Counted from the first letter of the stretch, positions 1 through 7,558 are shown. The stretch: 16,190 nucleotides of DNA from Bacteroidota bacterium (GCA_003648395.1 QMPB01000030.1:1-16190); one strand, 5' to 3'. Program-made: numbers and translations. The notes: a model not told the origin generated them from the sequence alone.

Positions 1-11
1 AATCGTTTCTA

Positions 12-86
12 TTTCCCTATTACTGCGTTAAAAATTATTTCCATAGCTACGGCTATGCAAATAATTTTCGTCTTCTAATAGGAAAA
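12..86. repeat. Long imperfect palindrome (dispersed-repeat-like hairpin)
   Basis: Two arms of about 35 bp face each other. The inner stem is CATAGC (42-47) with GCTATG (52-57) around a TACG loop. After a single C/C mismatch it continues as a ten-base AT stem (31-40 with 59-68). After a poorly paired stretch it resumes as CCTATTA (16-22) with TAATAGG (76-82). The arrangement suggests a dispersed palindromic element or a miniature mobile element. I recall similar palindromes in other Bacteroidota genomes, but cannot verify this here. It lies just upstream of a start-less reading frame, and stop codons separate the two in that frame. It could also act as a transcription terminator, although it has no T-run. 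Confidence 0.7.
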
Positions 87-117
87 TATATTCCAATTTA
101 TTTATAACGTATTTTGA

Positions 118-441
118 TATCAAATTGGTATAATCTCCAACTCTGAGAACAAAGATTTTTACTTTGAAAAACATTATTTTAGAGGAGCTAATATAGAAGC
201 TGATTTATTTGAAGCAATAGATAAATTTAATCAAGTTTTGCATAATGATAAGATCTGTATTTTTGTACATACAACACGAGCAGCATTACATGAGGAAAGT
301 GGTCGAAAATTAAGAAAAGAGCTGCCTTTTAGTAAAGAAGACTCTCCAATAATCTTTAATTATTTAAGTGAGAAAAAAGATAAGCGAATTGCTTATGTTC
401 ATTTGATAGGAATAAAATCACAGAAGGGAATTGCTAATTAA
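118..441 (+). pseudogene. Start-less reading frame, probable 3' remnant of an unrecognised gene
   Basis: The frame is open from 118, directly after an in-frame TGA at 115-117, to a TAA at 439-441, about 107 codons. It contains no ATG. The first conventional start is TTG at 238, in the middle of what reads as continuous protein-like sequence. The upstream part has an acidic and aromatic composition (NKDFYFEKHYF, EADLFEAIDKF) that looks like real protein, so a start at 238 would discard plausible coding sequence. The C-terminal half contains IFVHTTRAALHEESGRK and a charged stretch, then ends in SQKGIAN. I recognise no family. The most likely explanation is a gene whose 5' end was lost by rearrangement near the palindrome. 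A short intact gene starting at TTG 238, or a non-standard ATT/ATA start, is less likely. Nothing shows that it is expressed. Confidence 0.45.
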
Positions 442-601
442 TCAAGAAAAATTAAATTTAGAATCGTTATAAATAACTTCAAAAGGAGTCATTTGGAGTC
501 GAACCTTGGTGCCAGCCAAAACCACCAAAAATGTTTCATAAAATTAGCGTTACAAAAATAACAGAACATGTAATATAAAGGTACTCAGTTCAGTCCGCTA
601 C

Positions 602-624
602 GGGTTCGACTCCCCGCAGCTCCA
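602..624 (+). other. tmRNA/tRNA-like 3' end without its body (possible att core)
   Basis: The segment has exact tRNA geometry: a T-loop TTCGACT (605-611), a five-base 3' T-stem CCCCG (612-616), a seven-base acceptor strand CAGCTCC (617-623) and discriminator A (624), with CCA not encoded. The acceptor strand CAGCTCC matches the usual 3' end of bacterial tmRNA, which pairs with a 5' GGGGCTG. That 5' partner is absent from 442-600, and I see no tag reading frame. Only the inner three bases of the 5' T-stem (GGG, 602-604) pair. The next two (A600, C601) do not, although an intact gene should read CGGGG there. So similarity stops inside the T-stem, as at an attachment site produced by integration at the 3' end of ssrA. 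The origin is inferred; the structure is seen. Confidence 0.5.
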
Positions 625-930
625 CAAAATAAACACCGAAAGGTGTTTTTTTTTGAGCAAGTGGGAGGAGAAGTTTATGCCGATTGTAGCGATAGCGAAG
701 CATCGGCAACTCCCCGCAGCTCCACAAAACAAACACCGAAAGGTGTTTTTTTTTGAGCAAGTGAGAGGAGAAGTTTATGCCGATTGTAGCGATAGCGAAG
801 CATCGGCAACTCCCCGCAGCTCCACAAAATAAACACAGAAAGGTGTTTTTTTTTGAGCAAGTGGGAGGAGAAGTTTATACCGATTGTAGCGACAGCGAAG
901 CATCGGCAACTCCCCGCAGCTCCACAAAAC
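609..930 (+). repeat. 100-bp tandem repeat, 3.2 copies, each with a tmRNA-3'-end-like block and a terminator
   Basis: The period is exactly 100 bp (609-708, 709-808, 809-908, partial 909-930), with only single-base differences between copies, for example at 630/730/830, 764, 837, 879 and 893. Each unit begins with ACTCCCCGCAGCTCCACAAA, the terminal part of the tmRNA-like 3' end. It continues with an AAACACC-GAAA-GGTGTTT hairpin and T-run, then a second foldable part: GCCGAT (679-684) with ATCGGC (702-707), and GGGAG (663-667) with CTCCC (710-714). No protein-coding potential is apparent; the minus-strand frame through the array is just the repeat read in phase. Unequal recombination or repeated site-specific integration and excision could have produced it. 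The near identity of the copies implies recent amplification or homogenisation. Confidence 0.9.
631..654 (+). terminator. Intrinsic terminator, copy 1 of 3
   Basis: A seven-base stem AAACACC (631-637) and GGTGTTT (642-648) encloses a GAAA tetraloop and runs into nine T residues (646-654). It is placed as expected for the terminator of the tmRNA-like gene whose 3' end lies just upstream. Copies recur at 731-754 (identical) and 831-854. In the last, C837 has become A and breaks the loop-closing C-G pair. Confidence 0.8.
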
Positions 931-931
931 C

Positions 932-963
932 ATAAAAGCCACTCAATGGATGGCTTTTATTTT
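932..963 (+). terminator. Hairpin terminator between the repeat array and the DUF255 gene
   Basis: ATAAAAGCCA (932-941) and TGGCTTTTAT (951-960) form a perfect ten-base stem with a nine-base loop, followed by TTTATT on the plus strand. On the minus strand it lies about 55 bp past the stop of the DUF255 gene and is followed by GGTTTTG, so it may serve both directions. It directly follows the partial fourth repeat copy. Confidence 0.7.
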
Positions 964-1016
964 ATTCCTTATTTCATTTTTTTACAATAATGTGTGGTTA
1001 TTCTATTATAGATATA

Positions 1017-3134
1017 CTATTCACTTAAAATACTTAATGCCTCAGCCACACTCTCCACTGGCAACTGGCATGTGCTATTTTTACAAACATATATTAAAGT
1101 TTTTCCTTTTACAAATCTCTGTTTCAAAAGTACAACTTCATTATTTTCTTCTTTATCTACCGCCCAAACAATATTCGGAAGATAATTACTCCTCATATCC
1201 TCCAATAATTCTATAGCATCTTCACCACAAATTACAACTTCAGTTTTCGGTTGAAGCTCATCCATAAGTAGCAATCCCCAATTAGATAAACTTGAACCAT
1301 TGGTTCTAAACTTATCAATAACATTATTCAGCATTTGAAGGCTTATCTTCTTATAATCTGTTTCTTCATAAAAATGAGAAAGCTTATATAAATTTCTTGC
1401 CAATATTGAATTAGACGAAGGAATTACATTATCAAAAAAATCCATTTTTCGGGTAACCAACACTTCATCATCAATATTAGTATAATAGAACATTCCTGAC
1501 TTTTCATCGTAAAATTTATCTATTACATAATCAGTATATAATCTTGCTCGATATAAATATTTACTCCCTGCCCCTATTTCATACAAACTAATATTCGCTT
1601 CTATCAATAGAGCATAGTCATCAAGATATGCGTTTATTTTAGATTCTCCATTTTTATAAGTATGCCAAACCCCTCCATCGATTTGTTGCATATTTGTATT
1701 TATAAAGTCCATTGCATTTATTGCATTAAGCTTATAAGCTTCTACTCCCAAAGCAGTGTATGCATTGCAATAAGCTGAAATCATCATTGAATTCCACGAT
1801 AATAAACTTTTATCATCAAGACCAGGCTTTACTCTTTTATCTCGATAGTTCATTAATATTGTTTTTGCTTCTTCAATGCGACTTTCTAACTCGGCTAATG
1901 AAATTTTATATTCTTTTGCTATTCTGCCAATATTGTCGCTACGCATAAGAATATAATTATCATCCTCCCAATATCCAAGTGCATTCATTTGATAGTAATC
2001 CTTAAATAGCGAAGCATTACTCCCCAAAAGACTATCAATTTCTACATTTTTCCATACATAGTATTTTCCTTCTTCACCATCAGAATCAGCATCTAATGCA
2101 GAATAAAAAAGACCTCTATCATTGGTCATTTCTCGGTTAATAAAATCCAAGGTTTCTACAATTACTCTTTTATACTCATCATTATTATAGAGCTTATACG
2201 CATTACTATAAAGCGTAACCAACTGCGCATTATCATAAAGCATTTTTTCAAAATGAGGAACTTTCCACATTTTGTCAGTAGAATAACGAGCAAAGCCTCC
2301 ACCCAGCTGATCATATATTCCTCCATTTGCCATTTTATTTAATGTAAGCTTTACATGGTCGACAATAATATCATTGGATTCATAATCTGCATATCTCATT
2401 AAAAACGAATAATTATTCGGCAGTGGAAATTTAGGCACTCTATCAGGACCTCCATTTTCGTCATCCAAATGATTAGTCCAATTATTAAGTATTCTACCTA
2501 AATCTGCGTTGCTAAAACCATCACCCTCCTGCATTTGCACAAACTCACTTTGCTTTATTCCATTCTCAATACTTTCAGCATGCTGCAATATTTTCTGATA
2601 ATCATTACTATATAATCCCGACAACTGCTTTAATAGAGAAACCCATTGTTGCTTTTGATAATATGTACCACCATAAAAAGGTCGCCCATCGGGCAAAGCA
2701 AAACAATTTAGCGGCCAACCTCCGCTACCTGTAATAAGCTGCACAGCATTCATATATATTTGATCTACATCAGGGTGTTCTTCTCTATCCACTTTTATGC
2801 AAATAAAATCCTCATTCATTATTTTAGCAACCTCTTCATCCTCAAAAGATTCGTGTTCCATAACATGACACCAATGACATGATGAGTATCCAATACTTAC
2901 AATTAAAGGCTTATTCTCTTTCTGTGCCAATTCTAAAATCTCTTTACTCCACGCATGCCAGTTTACAGGATTATGGGCGTGCTGCAATAGGTAAGGGCTT
3001 GTCTCCTTTATTAAAGAATTTGTATTTTTGTATTTCATATTTGCTTTATCTTTATTTACTTGTCCATGTGCACAACCATTTAATAATAGGTAAACTATTA
3101 AAAATTGTATTAGTATTCTTTTATTAACAAGCAT
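1017..3134 (-). CDS. DUF255 / YyaL-type thioredoxin-domain lipoprotein
   Basis: A 705-residue protein of the DUF255 family (bacterial YyaL, animal SPATA20). The N-terminal part is a thioredoxin-like domain with the family signature HNPVNW (about 54-59), a CHWC redox motif (about 86-89), DREEHPDVD (about 116-124) and GGWPLN. The remainder is the (alpha/alpha)6-barrel region resembling N-acylglucosamine 2-epimerases, containing [10 protein letters not shown] and [10 protein letters not shown]. No precise reaction is established for the family. I chose ATG 3134 over the TTG two codons upstream. It gives a lipoprotein signal, with positive residues, a hydrophobic stretch and LLLNGC with Cys at about 21. 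Many homologues appear cytosolic, so an envelope location is notable. The length is normal and no frameshift is seen. The gene is monocistronic, diverging from the T9SS pair, with a -7 box at 3170-3177. Confidence 0.93.
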   Translation of the reverse strand: MLVNKRILIQFLIVYLLLNGCAHGQVNKDKANMKYKNTNSLIKETSPYLLQHAHNPVNWHAWSKEILELAQKENKPLIVSIGYSSCHWCHVMEHESFEDEEVAKIMNEDFICIKVDREEHPDVDQIYMNAVQLITGSGGWPLNCFALPDGRPFYGGTYYQKQQWVSLLKQLSGLYSNDYQKILQHAESIENGIKQSEFVQMQEGDGFSNADLGRILNNWTNHLDDENGGPDRVPKFPLPNNYSFLMRYADYESNDIIVDHVKLTLNKMANGGIYDQLGGGFARYSTDKMWKVPHFEKMLYDNAQLVTLYSNAYKLYNNDEYKRVIVETLDFINREMTNDRGLFYSALDADSDGEEGKYYVWKNVEIDSLLGSNASLFKDYYQMNALGYWEDDNYILMRSDNIGRIAKEYKISLAELESRIEEAKTILMNYRDKRVKPGLDDKSLLSWNSMMISAYCNAYTALGVEAYKLNAINAMDFINTNMQQIDGGVWHTYKNGESKINAYLDDYALLIEANISLYEIGAGSKYLYRARLYTDYVIDKFYDEKSGMFYYTNIDDEVLVTRKMDFFDNVIPSSNSILARNLYKLSHFYEETDYKKISLQMLNNVIDKFRTNGSSLSNWGLLLMDELQPKTEVVICGEDAIELLEDMRSNYLPNIVWAVDKEENNEVVLLKQRFVKGKTLIYVCKNSTCQLPVESVAEALSILSE

Positions 3135-3169
3135 GTTCAATATTCTTAATATAGATTCAATTTAAATAA

Positions 3170-3177
3170 CAAATATA
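3170..3177 (-). promoter_or_regulatory. Candidate Bacteroidota -7 element for the DUF255 gene
   Basis: Read on the minus strand this is TATATTTG, a perfect match to the Bacteroidota primary-sigma -7 consensus TAnnTTTG. It would give a leader of roughly 30 nt before ATG 3134. No convincing -33 TTG is seen at the usual distance, and the region is very AT-rich, so chance matches are possible. Confidence 0.4.
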
Positions 3178-3239
3178 GATTTAATAAAATCATTAACTAC
3201 AGAAATAACCAGAATATGTTATTTATCAATAAATAGTAG

Positions 3240-3259
3240 GTTTGTAAAGATTTACAAAC
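3240..3259. promoter_or_regulatory. Operator-like 20-bp palindrome in the divergent intergenic region
   Basis: GTTTGTAAA (3240-3248) and TTTACAAAC (3251-3259) are perfect nine-base inverted arms around a GA centre. It sits between the two candidate -7 boxes of the divergent genes (3170-3177 minus and 3308-3315 plus), where a dimeric regulator could affect both. No T-run follows, so it is not an obvious terminator. The regulator is unknown. The rest of 3141-3433 is AT-rich sequence with no gene that I can see. Confidence 0.4.
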
Positions 3260-3307
3260 ACAAATAAATTACCCAAAATAAAAAATAAAAAATAAACCTT
3301 TTTTTGT

Positions 3308-3315
3308 TATTTTTG
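3308..3315 (+). promoter_or_regulatory. Candidate -7 element for the secreted-protein/T9SS cargo pair
   Basis: TATTTTTG matches TAnnTTTG. It would give a leader of about 110 nt before ATG 3434. No clear -33 TTG is present at the expected spacing. Confidence is limited by the surrounding A/T tracts. Confidence 0.35.
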
Positions 3316-3433
3316 TCACTTATATCATGAAAGCTGTTATATAAAATAACACAATTACAAATTAGTGAAACCCATATAATATTTATAGTATTCAATAGAG
3401 AAATTTGAACTATTATAATATAAACCACAAGTT

Positions 3434-3859
3434 ATGAAACAATCGTTATTATTATTATTTGCACTATTCTTTATGACTAGCTCCACTACTATAGAACCTG
3501 ATACTAGATTAATAGATTATTTAGGAGCAGATAAAGTGGCAATAATGCAAAAGAACAATCCTAGTTTAATTCATTATTATAATTTCTTTTTAGATAATAG
3601 TTACAGTATAGAAACTGTACCTGCAGATAAGTTACAAGGTAATAACTTTGAAGAGTTATCACTCCCACTATCTGGAGGCGAGGTAGATACCAAAGTACTA
3701 AACGTACTTAAACTAAACATACAGCGCAAATATGATGAGAATATCTATTATAAAATAAAAGGTTCGGATCAAATTTTCATTATGCTTAGCGAAGAGGTAT
3801 TCATAAAAAAATATAATAAGTATAGAAAAGAAAACGGTTTAATGGATCAATCACTGTAA
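3434..3859 (+). CDS. Small secreted protein of unknown function, upstream partner of the CUB/P-domain T9SS protein
   Basis: A 141-residue protein with a Sec-type signal (MKQSLLLLFALFFMTSS, cleavage around residues 16-19) and no lipobox or further membrane segment. The mature part is about 120 residues, mixed alpha/beta in composition. It includes RLIDYLGADKVAIMQKNNP followed by an aromatic segment (HYYNFFLDNSY), and a basic C-terminus (KKYNKYRKENG). I do not recognise the family. It lies 13 bp upstream of the 863-residue T9SS cargo gene on the same strand, so the two are almost certainly cotranscribed. It may be an accessory or partner of that protein, but this is inference from position only. 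No Shine-Dalgarno sequence precedes the ATG, as is usual in this phylum. No T9SS C-terminal domain is present, so it probably stays in the periplasm unless exported otherwise. Confidence 0.8.
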   Translation: MKQSLLLLFALFFMTSSTTIEPDTRLIDYLGADKVAIMQKNNPSLIHYYNFFLDNSYSIETVPADKLQGNNFEELSLPLSGGEVDTKVLNVLKLNIQRKYDENIYYKIKGSDQIFIMLSEEVFIKKYNKYRKENGLMDQSL

Positions 3860-3872
3860 CGAAACAGCAATT

Positions 3873-6464
3873 ATGAAAATATTAATACAACTTACTATTA
3901 TCGCACTTCTTATAGTCTTTACTAAAGACAGTATAGCACAAATATATAAGATTAATGATTATAGTGGACAGACAGTAACAACCTGTAGTGGTACTTTTAC
4001 TGATATGGGTGGCACAGGAGCGAATTATTCAGGAACACAAAACGATTCCATAACATTTTGCCCTAGCACTCCAGGTGCATCAATAGTTTTAGATTTTACA
4101 CAATTTGATGTTGCATCAGGTGATGCACTTCAACTTTATGATGGCGCAAATACTTCAGCTAACTTATTAGCAACCTTTGATAATACTCTTTCGCCAGTAG
4201 GAATGCAAATTAGTGCATCAATACTTAACCCAAGTGGATGTTTAACTTTATTTTGGGCATCCTCAGGTAACGCTCCAGGTTGGGAAGCTGCAATAAGTTG
4301 TGGCTTACCTTGTCAGAATTACGCAATAGAACTACAATCAAGCACACCTCCTTTTCATTTAGATACAGGCTTTTACTATATTGATGTTTGTCCAGGAGAC
4401 TCAGTTAGCATTACAGCAATGGGTAATTATGGACTAAACGACTCTATTTACCATCAGTCAGATGCTACTACAGAGTTTATATGGGATATGGGTAATTATT
4501 ATATCGATACAAATCAAACTGTTAGTACATACTACGACACTATTGGAGGTTATGACGTATTTGTTGTTGCAACTGACTCAAATGGATGTATATCAAATCA
4601 GAATCCAACAATTAGGATTAGAATGAGTACACAACCATCTATAGATATTAACGCAATAAGTAATCCCGTTTGCCAATATGATACAACAAGCCTTATGGGA
4701 CATGGAGAAGCTTATCAGTGGACAGCAAGCTCATCATTAAACCAAGCCGGACTTACATACTTACCTGATGGTAGTGGCGTTTCATATACTTCTACTCTTG
4801 TATTTAATGTATTTGATCCTACTGCTACTATAACAAGTCCTATGGATATAATAGCAATAAATGCTACATTGGAACATAGCTATTTGGGTGATTTAAATAT
4901 TAAAATAACCTGTCCTAATGGATTATCTTCTACATTAAAATCATATCCAGGAGGAGGTTCAACTTATTTAGGAGAACCTATTGATAATAATGCAGCTCAG
5001 GTTGCAGGTATTGGATATGAATATTCATGGAGCCCAGCCGGAACGACTACTATGTTGAATGCTGTAGGAAATTACACTTATTCGTATGTTGATAATTCAG
5101 GCGTTAGTGTAACTGGTCATTCATATCTGCCACCATCTACATCTTACCCTTCTAATGCAACCATTACAGGGGCACAACCATTAGTAACATATTTGCCAGA
5201 AACTCCTTTTAATACACTAATAGGATGTCCTCTAAATGGAGCATGGGAAATAACTATTACCGACAATCTTGGTATAGATAATGGGTTTATTTTTGCTTGG
5301 GGTGTAGATTTTGCTCCATCATTATTACCAACTTCGTGGGATTATATCCCAGAAATAGCTTCTGAAAGTTGGAATACTTCAGATGATATTATTATTGATA
5401 ATGGTAGCCATGTTGTAATAAGCCCTCAAAACCATGGAATTCAAGATTACACTTTTACAGTTATGGATGAATATGGCTGTATATACGATAGTGTAATTTT
5501 TATAGATGTTGTACAAACCCCTGATGTTAATCTAGGAAACGATACTGTACTTTGTAAAAGTTCAATTACTGATATTATTACTTTTGATGCTACTAGCCCG
5601 CTGCCTGGTGCCACGTATTTATGGAGCTCTGGAAATACTGCCGCAACAAATGTTACAAATATGACTAGTGACCTTTGGGTTATTGTTACTAATAACGAAA
5701 ATGGCCTTGCTTGTGCTAATAGCGACACTATACATCTTGATGCTTATGATATGGCCAATATAGATTTTGGTAACGATACTTGTGTAACAGGGTCTAGCTA
5801 TACGCTTCATGCTGGCAACGAAGGTAATAACCCTCCTTTCTTATATTTATGGAGTGATGGCAGCACTGATGAATCATTGAAAGTTACTCAATCAGGAACT
5901 TATTCTGTAACACTAGTAACTGATGCAAATTCACCTTGTATTGCCGAAGATGAGATAAAAGTTAGCCTTTTTGACGATCAGTTTTTAGGTGATGATCAAG
6001 AGTTCTGCAACTTTGAAGAGTTTATTCTTACTATTCCTAATGATGCCGAGGAGCACACTTATACATGGTTATTCGATGGTGCTACTCCCGTTTCTGGTAA
6101 TAGCAATTATTTTAGTATGCAATTTATGGGCATTGGCGACCATAGTCTTTCTTTATCGATAGATAATGGCTGTTACGACGAAGTATCACTTACATCAATG
6201 GATTGTCAACTAGAAATTCCTAATATTATTACTCCAAATGGAGATGGATATAATGATGTATTTGTTATTGATGGGTTAGAGAATTTCCCTAACTCTATAC
6301 TTAAGGTATATAATCGTTGGGGAAAGAAAGTGTATGAGTCAAACAACTATACAAATGATTGGGATGGCGAGAATGTAACCGATGGCGTATATTTTTTCAA
6401 CCTTATTACGACTGTAGGTATTGAAGATGAGGAATATAAAGGTTCTCTAACTATAATGAGATAA
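3873..6464 (+). CDS. T9SS type-B cargo protein with CUB and P/Homo B domains
   Basis: An 863-residue surface or secreted protein. A Sec signal (1-23, ending SIAQ) is followed by a CUB-like domain (about 32-143; Cys near 38, 63, 113 and 143; LQLYDG motif) and an Ig/PKD-like region (about 150-260). Next comes a segment resembling the P/Homo B domain of proprotein convertases (about 305-481; LEHSYLGDLNIKITCPNG, then LNGAWEITITD), then Ig-like repeats (about 550-700; LGNDTVLC and FGNDTC starts, each with an LWSSG/LWSDG core). The C-terminal 85 residues are the type-B sorting domain: IPNIITPNGDGYNDVF, YNRWGKKVYES, WDG, and GSLTIMR at the end. Such domains direct export through the T9SS. No peptidase catalytic domain is present, so an adhesive or binding role is likelier than proteolysis. 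The substrate is unknown. A strong terminator follows. Confidence 0.9.
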   Translation: MKILIQLTIIALLIVFTKDSIAQIYKINDYSGQTVTTCSGTFTDMGGTGANYSGTQNDSITFCPSTPGASIVLDFTQFDVASGDALQLYDGANTSANLLATFDNTLSPVGMQISASILNPSGCLTLFWASSGNAPGWEAAISCGLPCQNYAIELQSSTPPFHLDTGFYYIDVCPGDSVSITAMGNYGLNDSIYHQSDATTEFIWDMGNYYIDTNQTVSTYYDTIGGYDVFVVATDSNGCISNQNPTIRIRMSTQPSIDINAISNPVCQYDTTSLMGHGEAYQWTASSSLNQAGLTYLPDGSGVSYTSTLVFNVFDPTATITSPMDIIAINATLEHSYLGDLNIKITCPNGLSSTLKSYPGGGSTYLGEPIDNNAAQVAGIGYEYSWSPAGTTTMLNAVGNYTYSYVDNSGVSVTGHSYLPPSTSYPSNATITGAQPLVTYLPETPFNTLIGCPLNGAWEITITDNLGIDNGFIFAWGVDFAPSLLPTSWDYIPEIASESWNTSDDIIIDNGSHVVISPQNHGIQDYTFTVMDEYGCIYDSVIFIDVVQTPDVNLGNDTVLCKSSITDIITFDATSPLPGATYLWSSGNTAATNVTNMTSDLWVIVTNNENGLACANSDTIHLDAYDMANIDFGNDTCVTGSSYTLHAGNEGNNPPFLYLWSDGSTDESLKVTQSGTYSVTLVTDANSPCIAEDEIKVSLFDDQFLGDDQEFCNFEEFILTIPNDAEEHTYTWLFDGATPVSGNSNYFSMQFMGIGDHSLSLSIDNGCYDEVSLTSMDCQLEIPNIITPNGDGYNDVFVIDGLENFPNSILKVYNRWGKKVYESNNYTNDWDGENVTDGVYFFNLITTVGIEDEEYKGSLTIMR

Positions 6465-6478
6465 ATATACCAATTCAC

Positions 6479-6517
6479 AAAAAGAGCCTTTCCCTTAGGA
6501 AATGGCTCTTTTTTTTT
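6479..6517 (+). terminator. Strong bidirectional intrinsic terminator after the T9SS cargo gene
   Basis: AAAAAGAGCC-TTTCC (6479-6493) pairs with GGAAA-(T)-GGCTCTTTTT (6498-6513) around a CTTA loop. There is one bulged T (6503), and the T-run extends to 6517. It begins 15 bp after the stop of the plus-strand gene. Read on the minus strand it also ends in a T-run (TTTTT), so it can terminate the convergent moxR transcript, whose stop lies about 58 bp away. Confidence 0.9.
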
Positions 6518-6574
6518 GTGCAAAAATAGTATTTTGATAAAAGCTTATGCAAAATCAATAATTAATAATGGCTT

Positions 6575-7558
6575 TTATTTTACATAATCTATAAAAATAG
6601 AGATAAGCTTCTCAACAGTATAGCCGTCGGCCTCAGCCTTATAATTAGGCACTATACGATGACGTAGAATAGAAGGGGCTACTGCTTTTACATCTTCAAT
6701 ATCTGGTGATAATTTACCATTAAAAGCAGCATGAACTTTCGCCGCAATAATCATAAACTGTGATGCACGTGGACCAGCACCCCAAAGTAAATATTTATTG
6801 CTAAGATCGTGAGCCAATTCTCTATTAGGCCTTGTAATATTCACTAGCTTAACAGCATATTCATATACATTATCAGCAACAGGGAGCTTTTTTATTAAGT
6901 TCTGAAAGAATAGAATTTCTTCACCACTAATGATATTATTTACCACTTTCTCATCACTTCCTGTAGTGCCTTTTACAATATCAAGTTCTTGACTATATTG
7001 AGGATAATCTAGTATTAGATTAAACATAAATCTATCCAACTGAGCTTCTGGAAGTGGATATGTTCCTTCCTGCTCTATAGGGTTCTGAGTAGCTAATACA
7101 AAGAAAGGTTGATCCAATTCGTATTCACGACCAGCAACAGTTACTGTTCGCTCCTGCATGGCCTCTAATAGTGCTGCTTGTGTTTTTGGTGGTGTTCTAT
7201 TAATCTCATCTGCTAATACAATATTTGAGAAAACAGGACCTTTAATAAATTTAAACTTCCTATTCTCGTCCAAAATCTCAGTACCAATAATATCGCTAGG
7301 CATTAAATCTGGAGTAAATTGTATTCTCTTAAAGTTTAATCCTAAAGTTTTAGCAAGGGTATTTACCATCAGTGTTTTTGCCAAGCCCGGCACTCCAACC
7401 AATAAGCTATGTCCATTACTAAAAATCGAAATCAACAAATCTCTAACAACATCATCTTGTCCAATAATGATCTTTGCAATTTCACTTTTTAGAGCGTCAT
7501 ATTTTTTCACAAGAGCCTCAAAAGACTCCTTATCATTTGTGTAATTATTGGTCATCAT
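6575..7558 (-). CDS. moxR: MoxR-family AAA+ ATPase
   Basis: A 327-residue cytoplasmic AAA+ ATPase of the MoxR family, thought to act as chaperones in assembly or activation of protein complexes. Visible motifs are Walker A GVPGLAKT (55-62), Walker B LADEINR (about 115-121), the MoxR-typical PPKTQAALLEAMQERTV, sensor-1 ATQNP (156-160), GTYPLPEAQLDRF with the arginine-finger region (about 165-177), and a C-terminal helical lid ending LISIFIDYVK. The length is normal for the family. The gene starts with two consecutive ATGs (7558 and 7555); either could be used. It is the last gene of the run, 38 bp after the SurA-like gene. The DUF58 and VWA/Bat genes that commonly follow moxR in Bacteroidota are absent, and a terminator and a convergent gene come next. 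Its client is therefore not shown by context, but envelope protein folding is suggested. Confidence 0.95.
   Translation of the reverse strand: MMTNNYTNDKESFEALVKKYDALKSEIAKIIIGQDDVVRDLLISIFSNGHSLLVGVPGLAKTLMVNTLAKTLGLNFKRIQFTPDLMPSDIIGTEILDENRKFKFIKGPVFSNIVLADEINRTPPKTQAALLEAMQERTVTVAGREYELDQPFFVLATQNPIEQEGTYPLPEAQLDRFMFNLILDYPQYSQELDIVKGTTGSDEKVVNNIISGEEILFFQNLIKKLPVADNVYEYAVKLVNITRPNRELAHDLSNKYLLWGAGPRASQFMIIAAKVHAAFNGKLSPDIEDVKAVAPSILRHRIVPNYKAEADGYTVEKLISIFIDYVK

Noticed and set aside
485..530. Complete tRNA gene on the minus strand
   Set aside because: GGTTCGACTCC is present, but no T-stem beyond two pairs, no acceptor stem, no D-arm and no anticodon arm can be formed.
442..624. Full-length tmRNA gene
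   Set aside because: No 5' GGGGCTG acceptor strand, no tag reading frame and too little length. Only the 3' end matches.
675..860. Minus-strand open frame of 61 codons in the repeat array
   Set aside because: It is the 100-bp tandem repeat read through, with no independent protein signal. It covers terminator hairpins.
609..930. CRISPR array
   Set aside because: The period is 100 bp with near-identical sequence over the whole unit, so there are no variable spacers, and no cas genes are near.
950..1216. Plus-strand open frame of 88 codons
   Set aside because: It lies mostly antisense to the well-supported DUF255 gene and begins inside a terminator stem.
5447..5810. Two minus-strand open frames inside the CUB/P-domain gene
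   Set aside because: They are shadows of the plus-strand coding sequence, with no start context or family features.
6538..6578. Additional terminator at the end of moxR (ATAAAAGC with GCTTTTAT)
   Set aside because: The loop is long, the stem overlaps the moxR stop codon, and a much stronger hairpin lies at 6479-6517.
7158..7544. Plus-strand open frame of 128 codons
   Set aside because: It is antisense to the conserved Walker A/B region of moxR, and its composition is that expected of a shadow frame.
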